The notes under the pieces are model-generated. The model did not search any database and was not told the origin of the DNA. It worked only from the letters and a program-made list of their open reading frames with translations. The position numbers and the translations under genes are program-made. 18,211 bases of DNA from Gemmatimonadota bacterium (GTDB taxonomy: Bacteria; Gemmatimonadota; Gemmatimonadetes; Longimicrobiales; RSA9): assembly GCA_019689775.1 (NCBI GenBank), contig JADGGV010000026.1, positions 1-18,211 on the forward strand, read 5' to 3'. Below are positions 11,978 to 18,211 of this stretch, piece by piece. How positions within the stretch are numbered: the stretch's first letter is position 1; the number at the start of each line of letters is the position of its first letter.

Positions 11978-12695
11978 CGGCGAGGTGGGCGGCGCTGCGT
12001 CCGTGGATCATGGCGAGGTAGGCGCGGGCCTGCGCGTTGCCAGGCTCCTGCTCGAGGCCGATCTCGCAGTCGCGGATGGCCTCCTCGAACCGCCCGGTGC
12101 GATAATGGACGAGCGCGAGGTCGAGGCGCGCGGCGAGGAAGCGGGGGTTCGCCTCGAGCGCGGCGCGCAGTTCCGCCTCCGCCTCGTCCAGGCGGCCGAG
12201 AAGCAGGAGGGCGCGCGCCAGGCGGTCGCGGATGTCGGCGAAGCCCGGGCGGAGGCGGAGCGCCGCGCGGTACTGCTCGGCGGCCTCCTCGGGGGCGCCG
12301 GCCTCGAGGTAGAGGTCGCCGACGTCGGCGTGGGCGTTCGCGATCACGGCGGCTACGGTGGCGGGAAACGGTCCGCCGTCGCGTCGGTCGGCGCGCCACG
12401 CGGCCTCGAACGCGGCGGCGGCCTCCGCCTCGCGGCCCAACTCGTTGAGCGTGATGGCGCGGCCGAGGTGGGCCTCAACGTAGTCCGAGTTGACGGCGAT
12501 GGCGCGGTCGAACTCCTCGAGCGCGGCCTCGGGCTGACCGAGCAGGCTCAGGCACGCCCCGACGAGCTGGCGGATGTCGGCGAACGTCGGGTGCGCGTCG
12601 AGCACGGCGCGGAAATCCCGGAGCGCCGCCTCGTAGTCGCGCGCCTGGAACGCCAGGCGGCCGCGGGCGATGAGCTGCTCGAGGTGCAGGTCCAT
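11964..12695 (-). CDS. Soluble TPR-repeat protein of unknown function
   Basis: A 243-aa protein made almost entirely of TPR units, for example GRLAFQARDYEAALRDFRAV, ACLSLLGQPEAALEEFDRAI, DLYLEAGAPEEAAEQYRAAL, ALLLLGRLDEAEAELRAALEANP and VHYRTGRFEEAIRDCEIGL. It has no signal peptide or membrane segment, so it should be cytoplasmic. TPRs mediate protein-protein contacts and no catalytic domain is visible. The ATG at 12695 gives MDLHLEQLIARGRLAF, where the repeat pattern begins. The open frame continues to 13364, but that part overlaps the divergent epimerase gene. No Shine-Dalgarno sequence precedes the ATG. A TATCTT box ends six bases before it, which suggests a leaderless mRNA. It leads a two-gene unit with the overlapping TPR lipoprotein. 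Confidence 0.8.
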   Translation of the reverse strand: MDLHLEQLIARGRLAFQARDYEAALRDFRAVLDAHPTFADIRQLVGACLSLLGQPEAALEEFDRAIAVNSDYVEAHLGRAITLNELGREAEAAAAFEAAWRADRRDGGPFPATVAAVIANAHADVGDLYLEAGAPEEAAEQYRAALRLRPGFADIRDRLARALLLLGRLDEAEAELRAALEANPRFLAARLDLALVHYRTGRFEEAIRDCEIGLEQEPGNAQARAYLAMIHGRSAAHLADDRA

Positions 12696-12701
12696 CCCGT
12701 A

Positions 12702-12707
12702 AAGATA
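12702..12707 (-). promoter_or_regulatory. -10-like box immediately upstream of the TPR gene
   Basis: TATCTT on the minus strand ends six bases before the ATG at 12695, in an otherwise GC-only stretch. Transcription would start at the A of the ATG. No convincing -35 lies at the right distance. Confidence 0.35.
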
Positions 12708-12831
12708 AGGGCGCGACCGCGACGGCCGCCACCGAGCGGGCCCGGCGCGACGCCGTTTCCTCGCGTGCGGGTCGACGCGTAGATTCGTGGTCCCGCCGGG
12801 CCGACCGACGGCCGGTGCGGTGTGTCCCTGG

Positions 12832-12840
12832 AAGGAGGAT
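12832..12840 (+). promoter_or_regulatory. Strong ribosome binding site of the UDP-sugar epimerase gene
   Basis: AAGGAGGAT has its GGAGG seven bases before the GTG at 12846. It decides the start in favour of this GTG over the in-frame GTG at 12822, which has no such site. Confidence 0.75.
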
Positions 12841-12845
12841 CGGAA

Positions 12846-13817
12846 GTGGCGACGTCGGGGGAGCGAGTGCTCGTGACGGGCGCGGCCGGCTTCATCGGAA
12901 GCCATCTCTGCGAGCGGCTCCTCGCGCGCGGCGACGAGGTCACGGGGATCGACAACTTCGATCCGTTCTACGACGTCGAGGAGAAGCGGCGCAACGTCGC
13001 GGCGGCGCTCCGGCACCCGGCGTTCCGGTTGGTGGAGGCCGATTGCGCGGAGCTGGACGCCGTGGAGGCGGCGCTCGGCCGCGCGGAATTCGACGTCGTC
13101 GTCCACCTGGCCGCGAAGGCGGGCGTGCGCCCGTCGATCGAGGACCCGATGGGGTACGCGCGCGCGAACCTGACCGGCACGCAGGCGATGTTGGAGCTGG
13201 CGCGGCGGCGCGGGATCCGGCGCTTCGTCTTCGGCTCGTCGTCCTCGGTCTACGGCGACAGCGCGGCGGCGCCGTTCCGCGAGGACGAGCCGGCGGACCG
13301 GCCGATCTCGCCGTACGCGGCGACGAAGCGCGCGAACGAGCTCCAGTGCCACACGCACCACCACCTGTTCGGCACGGGGATCATCGCGCTACGCTTCTTC
13401 ACGGTCTACGGCCCGCGGCAGCGCCCGGACCTGGCGATCCGCAAATTCGCGACGCTGATCCGGCGCGGCGAGCCGGTGCCGATGTTCGGCGACGGCTCGA
13501 TGGAGCGGGACTTCACCTGGATCGACGATATCCTGCAAGGGGTGGTCGCGGCGGTGGACCGGACGCGTGAGGTTCCGGGCGAGTTCGAGATCATCAACCT
13601 GGGCGAGAGCCGCACGACCTCGGTGCGGCGGCTGATCGAGCTGATCGCCGCCGCGCTCGGCGTGGCGCCACGGATCGAAGCGCGGCCGCTCCAGCCGGGG
13701 GATGTCCGGCGCACGGTCGCGGACATCTCGAAGGCGCGCCGACTGCTCGGGTATCAACCGACGACGCCGATCGAGGACGGAATCCCGCGATTCGTCGAAT
13801 GGCTGAACGGAACCTGA
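12846..13817 (+). CDS. NAD-dependent sugar epimerase, probably UDP-glucuronate 4-epimerase
   Basis: A 323-aa extended short-chain dehydrogenase/reductase. The NAD-binding TGAAGFIG is at 11-18, SSSSVYGD at 131-138, and the catalytic Y157-x-x-x-K161 in SPYAATKRANE. The segments IDNFDPFYDVEEKRRN and RFFTVYGPRQRPDLAI are close to the UDP-glucuronate 4-epimerase pattern (FFTVYGPWGRPDMA), which interconverts UDP-GlcA and UDP-GalA. Databases often label similar proteins as GDP-mannose 4,6-dehydratase or UDP-glucose 4-epimerase, so substrate is uncertain. Its neighbourhood with UDP-glucose dehydrogenase and UDP-glucuronate decarboxylase favours a UDP-glucuronate substrate. The GTG start at 12846 is fixed by an AAGGAGGAT site. 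It is divergent from the TPR genes and 109 bases upstream of the decarboxylase gene. Confidence 0.85.
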   Translation: MATSGERVLVTGAAGFIGSHLCERLLARGDEVTGIDNFDPFYDVEEKRRNVAAALRHPAFRLVEADCAELDAVEAALGRAEFDVVVHLAAKAGVRPSIEDPMGYARANLTGTQAMLELARRRGIRRFVFGSSSSVYGDSAAAPFREDEPADRPISPYAATKRANELQCHTHHHLFGTGIIALRFFTVYGPRQRPDLAIRKFATLIRRGEPVPMFGDGSMERDFTWIDDILQGVVAAVDRTREVPGEFEIINLGESRTTSVRRLIELIAAALGVAPRIEARPLQPGDVRRTVADISKARRLLGYQPTTPIEDGIPRFVEWLNGT

Positions 13818-13873
13818 CGGTCCGGGGCGGCGGGACGGGCGGATCGAGGCGGGGTACGAGGGTGGCGAGAACG

Positions 13874-13892
13874 CGCGGCGCCGGACGCCGCG
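13874..13892 (+). other. Hairpin between epimerase and decarboxylase genes
   Basis: CGCGGCG (13874-13880) pairs perfectly with CGCCGCG (13886-13892) around a five-base loop. No T run follows, so it does not look like an intrinsic terminator. It could be an attenuation or mRNA-processing hairpin, or chance in GC-rich DNA. Confidence 0.3.
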
Positions 13893-13926
13893 TCCCTATG
13901 CACGAAACGAGACAAGACGAGCTCCC

Positions 13927-14886
13927 ATGCGCGTACTGATCACCGGCGCCGCCGGGTTCCTCGGCTCACACCTCTGCGACCGCTTCCTGGCGGACGGCCA
14001 CGAGGTCGTGGGCATGGACAACTTCCTGACGGGAAGCCCCGACAACCTCGCGCACCTGATCGGGGAGCCGCGCTTCCGGTTCATCGAGCACGACGTCACG
14101 AACTACATCTACGTCGAGGGCCCGCTCGACGGGGTGCTGCACTTCGCCAGCCCGGCGAGCCCGGTCGACTACCTGGAGTTCCCGATCCAGACGCTGAAGG
14201 TGGGGAGCCTCGGGACGCACAAGACGCTGGGGCTCGCGAAGAAGAAGGGCGCGCGCTACCTGCTCGCGTCGACGTCCGAGGTCTACGGCGACCCGCAGGT
14301 GCACCCGCAGCCGGAATCCTACTGGGGGCACGTCAACCCGATCGGCCCGCGCGGCGTCTACGACGAGGCGAAGCGCTTCGCCGAGGCGATGACGATGGCG
14401 TATCACCGCTACCACGGCGTGGACGTGCGCATCGTGCGGATCTTCAACACGTACGGCCCGCGGATGCGGCCCTACGACGGCCGGGTCGTCTCGAACTTCA
14501 TCGTGCAGGCGCTGCGCGGGGAGCCGCTCACGGTCTACGGCGACGGCTCGCAGACGCGCTCGTTCTGCTATGTCAGCGACGAGGTTGAGGGGATCTACCG
14601 CCTGTTCATGTCGGACGCGCAGGGGCCCGTCAACATCGGCAACCCGGCGGAGTTCACGATGGTCGAGCTGGCGCAGCTCGTGATCGAGGCGACGGGGAGC
14701 ACATCGTCGATCGAGTTCCGGCCGCTGCCGACGGACGACCCGAAGGTGCGGCGGCCGGACATCACGCGGGCGCGCGAGGAGCTGGGGTGGGAGCCGCAGG
14801 TCTCGCTCGCGGACGGGCTGCGGCGGACGATCCCCTACTTCCGCAAGCTGGTGGAGGAGCAGGGCGCGGTGGCCCGCGCGCTGTGA
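13927..14886 (+). CDS. UDP-glucuronate decarboxylase (UDP-xylose synthase)
   Basis: A 319-aa extended SDR enzyme that oxidises and decarboxylates UDP-glucuronate to UDP-xylose using bound NAD+. The NAD motif TGAAGFLG is at 6-13. The strongly conserved UXS block runs from about 72 (HFASPASPVDYLEFPIQTL) through KVGSLGTHKTLGLAKKK, STSEVYGDPQVHPQPESYWG and GPRGVYDEAKRFAEA, with catalytic Y145 and K149. SFCYVSD and RRPDITRAREELGW near the end are also typical. Substrate assignment is strong because this block differs clearly from other epimerases. The ATG at 13927 is preceded only by a weak GACGAG. It probably shares a transcript with the upstream epimerase and ends 28 bases from the convergent ugd stop, the enzyme that makes its substrate. 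Confidence 0.94.
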   Translation: MRVLITGAAGFLGSHLCDRFLADGHEVVGMDNFLTGSPDNLAHLIGEPRFRFIEHDVTNYIYVEGPLDGVLHFASPASPVDYLEFPIQTLKVGSLGTHKTLGLAKKKGARYLLASTSEVYGDPQVHPQPESYWGHVNPIGPRGVYDEAKRFAEAMTMAYHRYHGVDVRIVRIFNTYGPRMRPYDGRVVSNFIVQALRGEPLTVYGDGSQTRSFCYVSDEVEGIYRLFMSDAQGPVNIGNPAEFTMVELAQLVIEATGSTSSIEFRPLPTDDPKVRRPDITRAREELGWEPQVSLADGLRRTIPYFRKLVEEQGAVARAL

Positions 14887-14914
14887 GGCGCGCGCGCCGC
14901 CGGGCGGACCCTGG

Positions 14915-16249
14915 CTACTCGGCCGGCACCGCCGTGCGCGGCGTGACGGGGCGACGGCCGATGCTGGTGTACTCGAAGCCGGCCTCGCTCATGCGCGCGG
15001 GCTCGAAGAGGTTGCGGCCGTCGAAGATGATGGGCTGGCGCAGCAGCACCTTCATGCGCTCCAGGTCGGGGCGGCGGTACGGCTGCCACTCGGTCATGAT
15101 GACGAGCGCGTCGGCGCCGTCGAGCGCATCGTAGTTGCTGGCGGCGTAGATCACGCGGTCGCCGAAGTGCTCGCGGGCGACGCGCATGGCCTGGGGATCG
15201 TGGACGCGCACGCGCGCGCCGGCGGCGAGCAATCCTTCCACGACGACGAGCGAGGGCGCCTCGCGCATGTCGTCGGTTTCCGGCTTGAACGACAGCCCCC
15301 AAACAGCGATCGTGCGGCCCTCGAGCGACGGGCCGAAGCGGTTGAGCACGGCGCGCAGGAGCACGCGCTTCTGCTCCTCGTTGACCTGCTCGACCGCCTC
15401 GAGGATCGAGGGGTCGACGCCGTGCTCATGCATCGTGCGCACGAGCGCCTTCACGTCCTTCGGGAAGCAGCTCCCGCCGTAGCCGGCGCCGGCGAAGAGG
15501 AACGCCGGGCCGATGCGCTCGTCGGTGCCGATCCCCTTGCGCACGAGGTTGACGTCGGCGCCGACCTCCTCACAGAGCCGCGCGATCATGTTCATGAAGG
15601 AGATGCGCGTGGCGAGCATCGCGTTCGCGGCGTACTTGGTGATCTCCGCGGACGCGATGTCCATGAACAGCACCGGATTGCCCGTGCGCACGAACGGCGC
15701 GAACAGCTCCTCCAGTACCTGCTTGGCGTAGTCGGAGTCGACGCCGACGACGACGCGGTCGGGCTTCATGAAGTCGTCGACCGCGGCGCCCTCCTTGAGG
15801 AACTCCGGGTTCGAGCAGACGTGGACGCGGTGCCGGGTGCGGGCCTCAATCGCCGCGCGGACCTTGGCCGCGGTCCCAACCGGCACCGTGCTCTTCGTGA
15901 TGACGATCTTCTCGCCGTTCATGTTCTCGCCGATCGTCTCGGCGACGCGCAGCACGTGCTTCAGGTCGGCGCTGCCGTCCTCGCCGGGCGGCGTGCCGAC
16001 CGCGATGAAGATGACGTCGGACTCGCGCACGGCCATGCCGACGTCGGTCGTGAAGTGGAGGCGGCCCTCGGCGAGGTTGCGCTCCACGAGCCGATCGAGC
16101 CCCGGCTCGTAGATCGGGATCTCACCCTTTTGGAGCCGCGCGATCTTGGCCTCGTCAATGTCCGCGCAGATCACGTCGTTGCCGGTCTCGGCCAGCCCGG
16201 CACCGACGACCAGCCCGACGTATCCCGTGCCGATGACGGCAACGTTCAT
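14915..16249 (-). CDS. ugd: UDP-glucose 6-dehydrogenase
   Basis: A 444-aa cytoplasmic enzyme that oxidises UDP-glucose twice with NAD+ to give UDP-glucuronate. The Rossmann motif GTGYVG is at 7-12. It is followed by FIAVGTPPGEDGSADL, TKSTVPVGT, SNPEFLKEGAA, the catalytic-helix EITKYAANA (K205) and the nucleophile Cys261 in AGYGGSCFPKD. The C-terminal UDP-binding domain has WGLSFKPETDDMREAPS. All catalytic residues are present and the length is usual. The ATG at 16249 gives MNVAVIGTGYVG and is preceded by GGGGTGGG, a weak Shine-Dalgarno sequence. An in-frame ATG at 16285 would add 12 residues with no family match. It converges with the UDP-xylose synthase gene and supplies its substrate. It lies 115 bases downstream of the aminotransferase gene. 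Confidence 0.96.
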   Translation of the reverse strand: MNVAVIGTGYVGLVVGAGLAETGNDVICADIDEAKIARLQKGEIPIYEPGLDRLVERNLAEGRLHFTTDVGMAVRESDVIFIAVGTPPGEDGSADLKHVLRVAETIGENMNGEKIVITKSTVPVGTAAKVRAAIEARTRHRVHVCSNPEFLKEGAAVDDFMKPDRVVVGVDSDYAKQVLEELFAPFVRTGNPVLFMDIASAEITKYAANAMLATRISFMNMIARLCEEVGADVNLVRKGIGTDERIGPAFLFAGAGYGGSCFPKDVKALVRTMHEHGVDPSILEAVEQVNEEQKRVLLRAVLNRFGPSLEGRTIAVWGLSFKPETDDMREAPSLVVVEGLLAAGARVRVHDPQAMRVAREHFGDRVIYAASNYDALDGADALVIMTEWQPYRRPDLERMKVLLRQPIIFDGRNLFEPARMSEAGFEYTSIGRRPVTPRTAVPAE

Positions 16250-16342
16250 CGACCCACCCCATGGATGTCCGTTTTTCGCGCGCATGTCGTGAGCACGTTC
16301 GAGGCCGCGGCGCGGCGCAAGGTTAGTACCAGGACTGTGGAA

Positions 16343-16380
16343 CGCCGGCGGGCGCCGAGGTCGCTCAGGCGCCGCCGGCG
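16343..16380 (-). terminator. GC-rich hairpin spanning the aminotransferase stop codon
   Basis: The arms 16368-16380 and 16343-16356 pair over 13 bp with one bulged base, and the 11-base loop contains the TGA stop. On the minus strand only TTCCACAG follows, so the T run is poor. It could act as an inefficient terminator or mRNA 3'-end stabiliser between the aminotransferase and ugd. Confidence 0.38.
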
Positions 16381-17504
16381 AACGCCGGCGCGCCGTGGAA
16401 CGCGGCGATCTCGCTCGCCACCTCGTCGAGTTGCGCGCCGCTCAGCTCCGGGTACACCGGGAGGCTGAGCACCTCGCGCGCGGCCCGCTCGCTGACCGGG
16501 AGATCGCCGGCGCGGTAGCCGAGTGGCGCGAAGCATTCTTGAAGGTGCAGCGGCACCGGGTAGTAGATCGCGTTGCCGATGCCGCAGTCGTCGAGGCGAC
16601 GCTTCAGTTCGTCGCGCCGCTCGGTGCGGATGGTGTACTGGTTGTAGACGTGGTGGTTCCGAGGGAGCGCGGTCGGCGTGGTCACGCCGGGCACGCCGGC
16701 AAGGCGCTCGTCGTATGCGCCGGCGTTGCGGCGGCGGGCCTCGGCCCACCCATCGAGGTGCGGCAGCTTGGCCGAGAGTACCGCGGCCTGGAGCGCATCC
16801 AGCCGGGAGTTCGTCCCGACCATCTCGTGGTGATACATCTGCCGGCCGCCGTGGACGCGGAGCTTGCGGAGCCGGTCGGCGAGCTCGTCGTCGCCGGTGG
16901 TGAGGAGCCCGCCGTCGCCGAAGCCGCCGAGGTTCTTCGTCGGGAAGAAGCTGAACGTGCCGACGTCGCCGAGCGTACCGGCGGCGCGCCACTCGCCGTC
17001 GATCTCCTGCCGCGCGCCGAACGCCTGCGCCGCGTCCTCGACGACGGCGAGCCCGCGGTCGCGGGCAAGCGCGAGGATCGGCGGCATGTCGGCCATCTGG
17101 CCGAAGAGGTGCACCACGACGATCGCGCGGGTGCGATCGCTCAGCACGGCGCGGACGGTCTCCGCCGTCACGTTGAACGTCCGCGGATCGACGTCGGCGA
17201 AGATCGGACGCAGGCCCGCGTTCCAGACGGCGCCGGCGGTCGCGAAGAAGGTGAATGCGGGGACGATCACCTCGTCGCCCAGCTGGAGGCGCAGCGCCTT
17301 GAGCGCGAGGAGGATGGCGTCGGTGCCGTTGGCGCACCCGATGGCGTGTCGCGCGCCGAGGTACGCGGCGCACTCGGCCTCGAAGCGCTCGACCTCGGGC
17401 CCGAGGATGAAGCGCTGCGATTCGACGACCCGGGCCATGGCGGCGTCGAGCTCGGCGCGGATGGAGCGATACTGGGCGGTGAGGTCGAGGAACGGGACGG
17501 GCAT
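16365..17504 (-). CDS. DegT/DnrJ/EryC1/StrS-family sugar aminotransferase
   Basis: A 379-aa PLP-dependent aminotransferase that transfers an amino group to a keto-sugar nucleotide, making amino sugars for surface polysaccharides. The start VPFLDLTAQY is typical. CANGTDAI (57-64) binds the PLP phosphate, VVEDAAQAFGA carries D157, and FSFFPTKNLGGFGDGG carries the PLP-binding Lys190. NSRLDALQAAVLSAKL and YPVPLHLQECF with PVSERAAREVLSLPVYP complete the family pattern. The late part resembles WbpE-type enzymes that act on 3-keto sugars, but the substrate cannot be set from sequence alone. The ATG at 17504 has no Shine-Dalgarno sequence; the open frame runs to 17984 but is unlike the family there. 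It lies between ugd and another epimerase, in a polysaccharide cluster context. Confidence 0.93.
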   Translation of the reverse strand: MPVPFLDLTAQYRSIRAELDAAMARVVESQRFILGPEVERFEAECAAYLGARHAIGCANGTDAILLALKALRLQLGDEVIVPAFTFFATAGAVWNAGLRPIFADVDPRTFNVTAETVRAVLSDRTRAIVVVHLFGQMADMPPILALARDRGLAVVEDAAQAFGARQEIDGEWRAAGTLGDVGTFSFFPTKNLGGFGDGGLLTTGDDELADRLRKLRVHGGRQMYHHEMVGTNSRLDALQAAVLSAKLPHLDGWAEARRRNAGAYDERLAGVPGVTTPTALPRNHHVYNQYTIRTERRDELKRRLDDCGIGNAIYYPVPLHLQECFAPLGYRAGDLPVSERAAREVLSLPVYPELSGAQLDEVASEIAAFHGAPAFAGGA

Positions 17505-17599
17505 GCGGCAGCGGGCCGGCGCGAACCGATGGCGGGGCTCCTGATCGGCGGGCCGGACCCGCCATCGGGACGCCCGACCGCCAGTCGTTGTCGACGAGG

Positions 17600-17628
17600 A
17601 AGTTAGCGACGCCCGGTCGGCCGGGCAA
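17600..17628 (-). promoter_or_regulatory. Candidate promoter for the aminotransferase gene
   Basis: TTGCCC (17628..17623, 4/6) and TAACTT (17605..17600, fits TANNNT) are separated by 17 bases on the minus strand. They lie after the hairpin that follows the upstream epimerase gene. A start here would leave a GC-rich 5' leader of roughly 90 bases before the ATG at 17504. Confidence 0.38.
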
Positions 17629-17639
17629 ACCGGCGCCGG

Positions 17640-17681
17640 AAACATCTGCGGGCCGGCCCGGGAAACCCCGAACCGGCCCGC
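17640..17681 (-). terminator. Probable terminator after the partial epimerase gene
   Basis: GCGGGCCGG (17648-17656) pairs with CCGGCCCGC (17673-17681), and the 16-base loop can form a smaller inner stem. On the minus strand AGATGTTTCC follows. A second small hairpin (CCCCG-CAC-CGGGG, 17687-17699) lies just before it. Position directly after the stop at 17705 supports a terminator, though the T run is short. Confidence 0.5.
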
Positions 17682-17704
17682 CGCGTCCCCGCACCGGGGC
17701 CGCC

Positions 17705-18211
17705 TCAGCGGACGAGACCGAGCCGCTCGAGCTGCGCCAGGCTGGCGTCGACGCGGTCGAGGGCGTCCTGCCGGTCGGACCACGCGAGCAGCTCGTCGAT
17801 CCCCTCGGCGAAGCCGACGCGCGCCTGGAAGCCGAGACGCTCGCGCGCCAGGGTCGGATCGCCCACGCAGTGGCGGATGTCCCCCGCGCGGTACTTGCCG
17901 ACGGTCTGGGGCGCCAGGTCCACGCCGAGCCGCTCGGCCAGCGTCAGGGCGACCTCGGCGATCGTGACTGGCCGGCCCGTGCACACGTTGTAGGCGGCGC
18001 CGGCGTCGCCCGCCCCCTCCGCCGCCCGCACGACCGCCTCCGCGACGTCCGCGACGTGCACGAAGTCGCGCGTCTGGCGGCCATCCTCGAAGACCAGCGG
18101 CCGATGGCCGTTCTTCAGCCGCGCCATGAAGATCGCCGCCACGCCCGTGTACGGGTTCGAGAGCGCCTGGCGCGAGCCGAAGACGTTGAAGAAGCGGAGC
18201 GCCACGGTCGG
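17705..18211 (-). CDS. NAD-dependent epimerase/dehydratase, C-terminal part (cut by window edge)
   Basis: The last 168 residues of an extended SDR sugar epimerase; the gene continues beyond the right edge. The frame stays open to the edge, where it reads P-T-V-A-L-R-F-F-N-V-F-G. The following SRQALSNPYTGVAAIFMARL, then FEDGRQTRDFVHVADVAEAV and GKYRAGDIRHCVGDP, are typical of the substrate-binding half of epimerases such as UDP-hexose 4-epimerases and dTDP-L-rhamnose 4-epimerase-like proteins. The NAD-binding half and the YxxxK site lie outside, so catalytic status and substrate cannot be judged. It is followed by a terminator-like hairpin and, on the same strand, the sugar aminotransferase, which fits a surface-polysaccharide cluster. 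Confidence 0.88.
   Translation of the reverse strand, partial: PTVALRFFNVFGSRQALSNPYTGVAAIFMARLKNGHRPLVFEDGRQTRDFVHVADVAEAVVRAAEGAGDAGAAYNVCTGRPVTIAEVALTLAERLGVDLAPQTVGKYRAGDIRHCVGDPTLARERLGFQARVGFAEGIDELLAWSDRQDALDRVDASLAQLERLGLVR

Noticed and set aside
11978..13364. A 466-codon frame that would extend the TPR protein over the divergent epimerase
   Set aside because: Residues before the ATG at 12695 have no TPR pattern and lie antisense to the epimerase coding region.
14887..14914. GGCGCGCGCGCC palindrome between the convergent decarboxylase and ugd genes as a two-way terminator
   Set aside because: It has no loop and no T run on either strand. It is a GC-rich self-complementary tract with no good case for termination.

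Overview
The window is very GC-rich (about 70% by eye) and gene-dense. Almost every gene is a housekeeping or cell-envelope gene of a Gram-negative-type (diderm) bacterium. Evidence for an outer membrane is a BamD-like lipoprotein, a second TPR lipoprotein and nucleotide-sugar genes. SecA is large (1108 aa), has an extra segment before the 'DVQLIG' motif of the kind seen in the Bacteroidetes/FCB group, and has a long C-terminal linker. With the GC content and a free-standing four-helix-bundle (S23/IVS-like) gene, this suggests Gemmatimonadota or a relative. That placement is an inference and no marker here proves it.

Layout, left to right. (1) Positions 1-2570, minus strand: uvrB -> tsaE -> tsaB (only the first codons of tsaB), joined by 4-base start/stop overlaps. 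(2) Positions 2571-3182: a small four-helix-bundle gene on the plus strand, lying between inverted copies of a CTCTTG-repeat tract. It sits between two leftward housekeeping genes like a cassette. (3) Positions 3183-6090, minus strand: radC -> rel (bifunctional (p)ppGpp synthetase/hydrolase), four bases apart. (4) Positions 6126-9544: secA with a convincing intrinsic terminator after it. (5) Positions 9625-10943: bamD-like lipoprotein -> nadD, overlapping by four bases. (6) Positions 11066-12695: a TPR protein -> TPR lipoprotein pair that overlap. (7) Positions 12846-18211: a nucleotide-sugar block. A UDP-glucuronate 4-epimerase-like gene and a UDP-glucuronate decarboxylase (UDP-xylose synthase) lie on the plus strand. 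UDP-glucose 6-dehydrogenase, a DegT/DnrJ/EryC1-type sugar aminotransferase and the 3' part of another NAD-dependent epimerase lie on the minus strand.

The sugar genes fit together: Ugd would make UDP-glucuronate, which the decarboxylase would convert to UDP-xylose and the epimerase to UDP-galacturonate. The aminotransferase and the cut-off epimerase suggest the edge of a polysaccharide or O-antigen cluster continuing to the right. No tRNA, rRNA, CRISPR array, IS element or prophage was seen. No wholly new system is apparent. The points most worth a second look are the repeat-bounded four-helix-bundle cassette, promoter-like boxes placed so that uvrB and a TPR gene could be transcribed without leaders, a G-quadruplex-type motif in the uvrB promoter, and a changed residue in the Rel synthetase 'RxKD' motif. 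All stretches without a gene are 200 bases or shorter.
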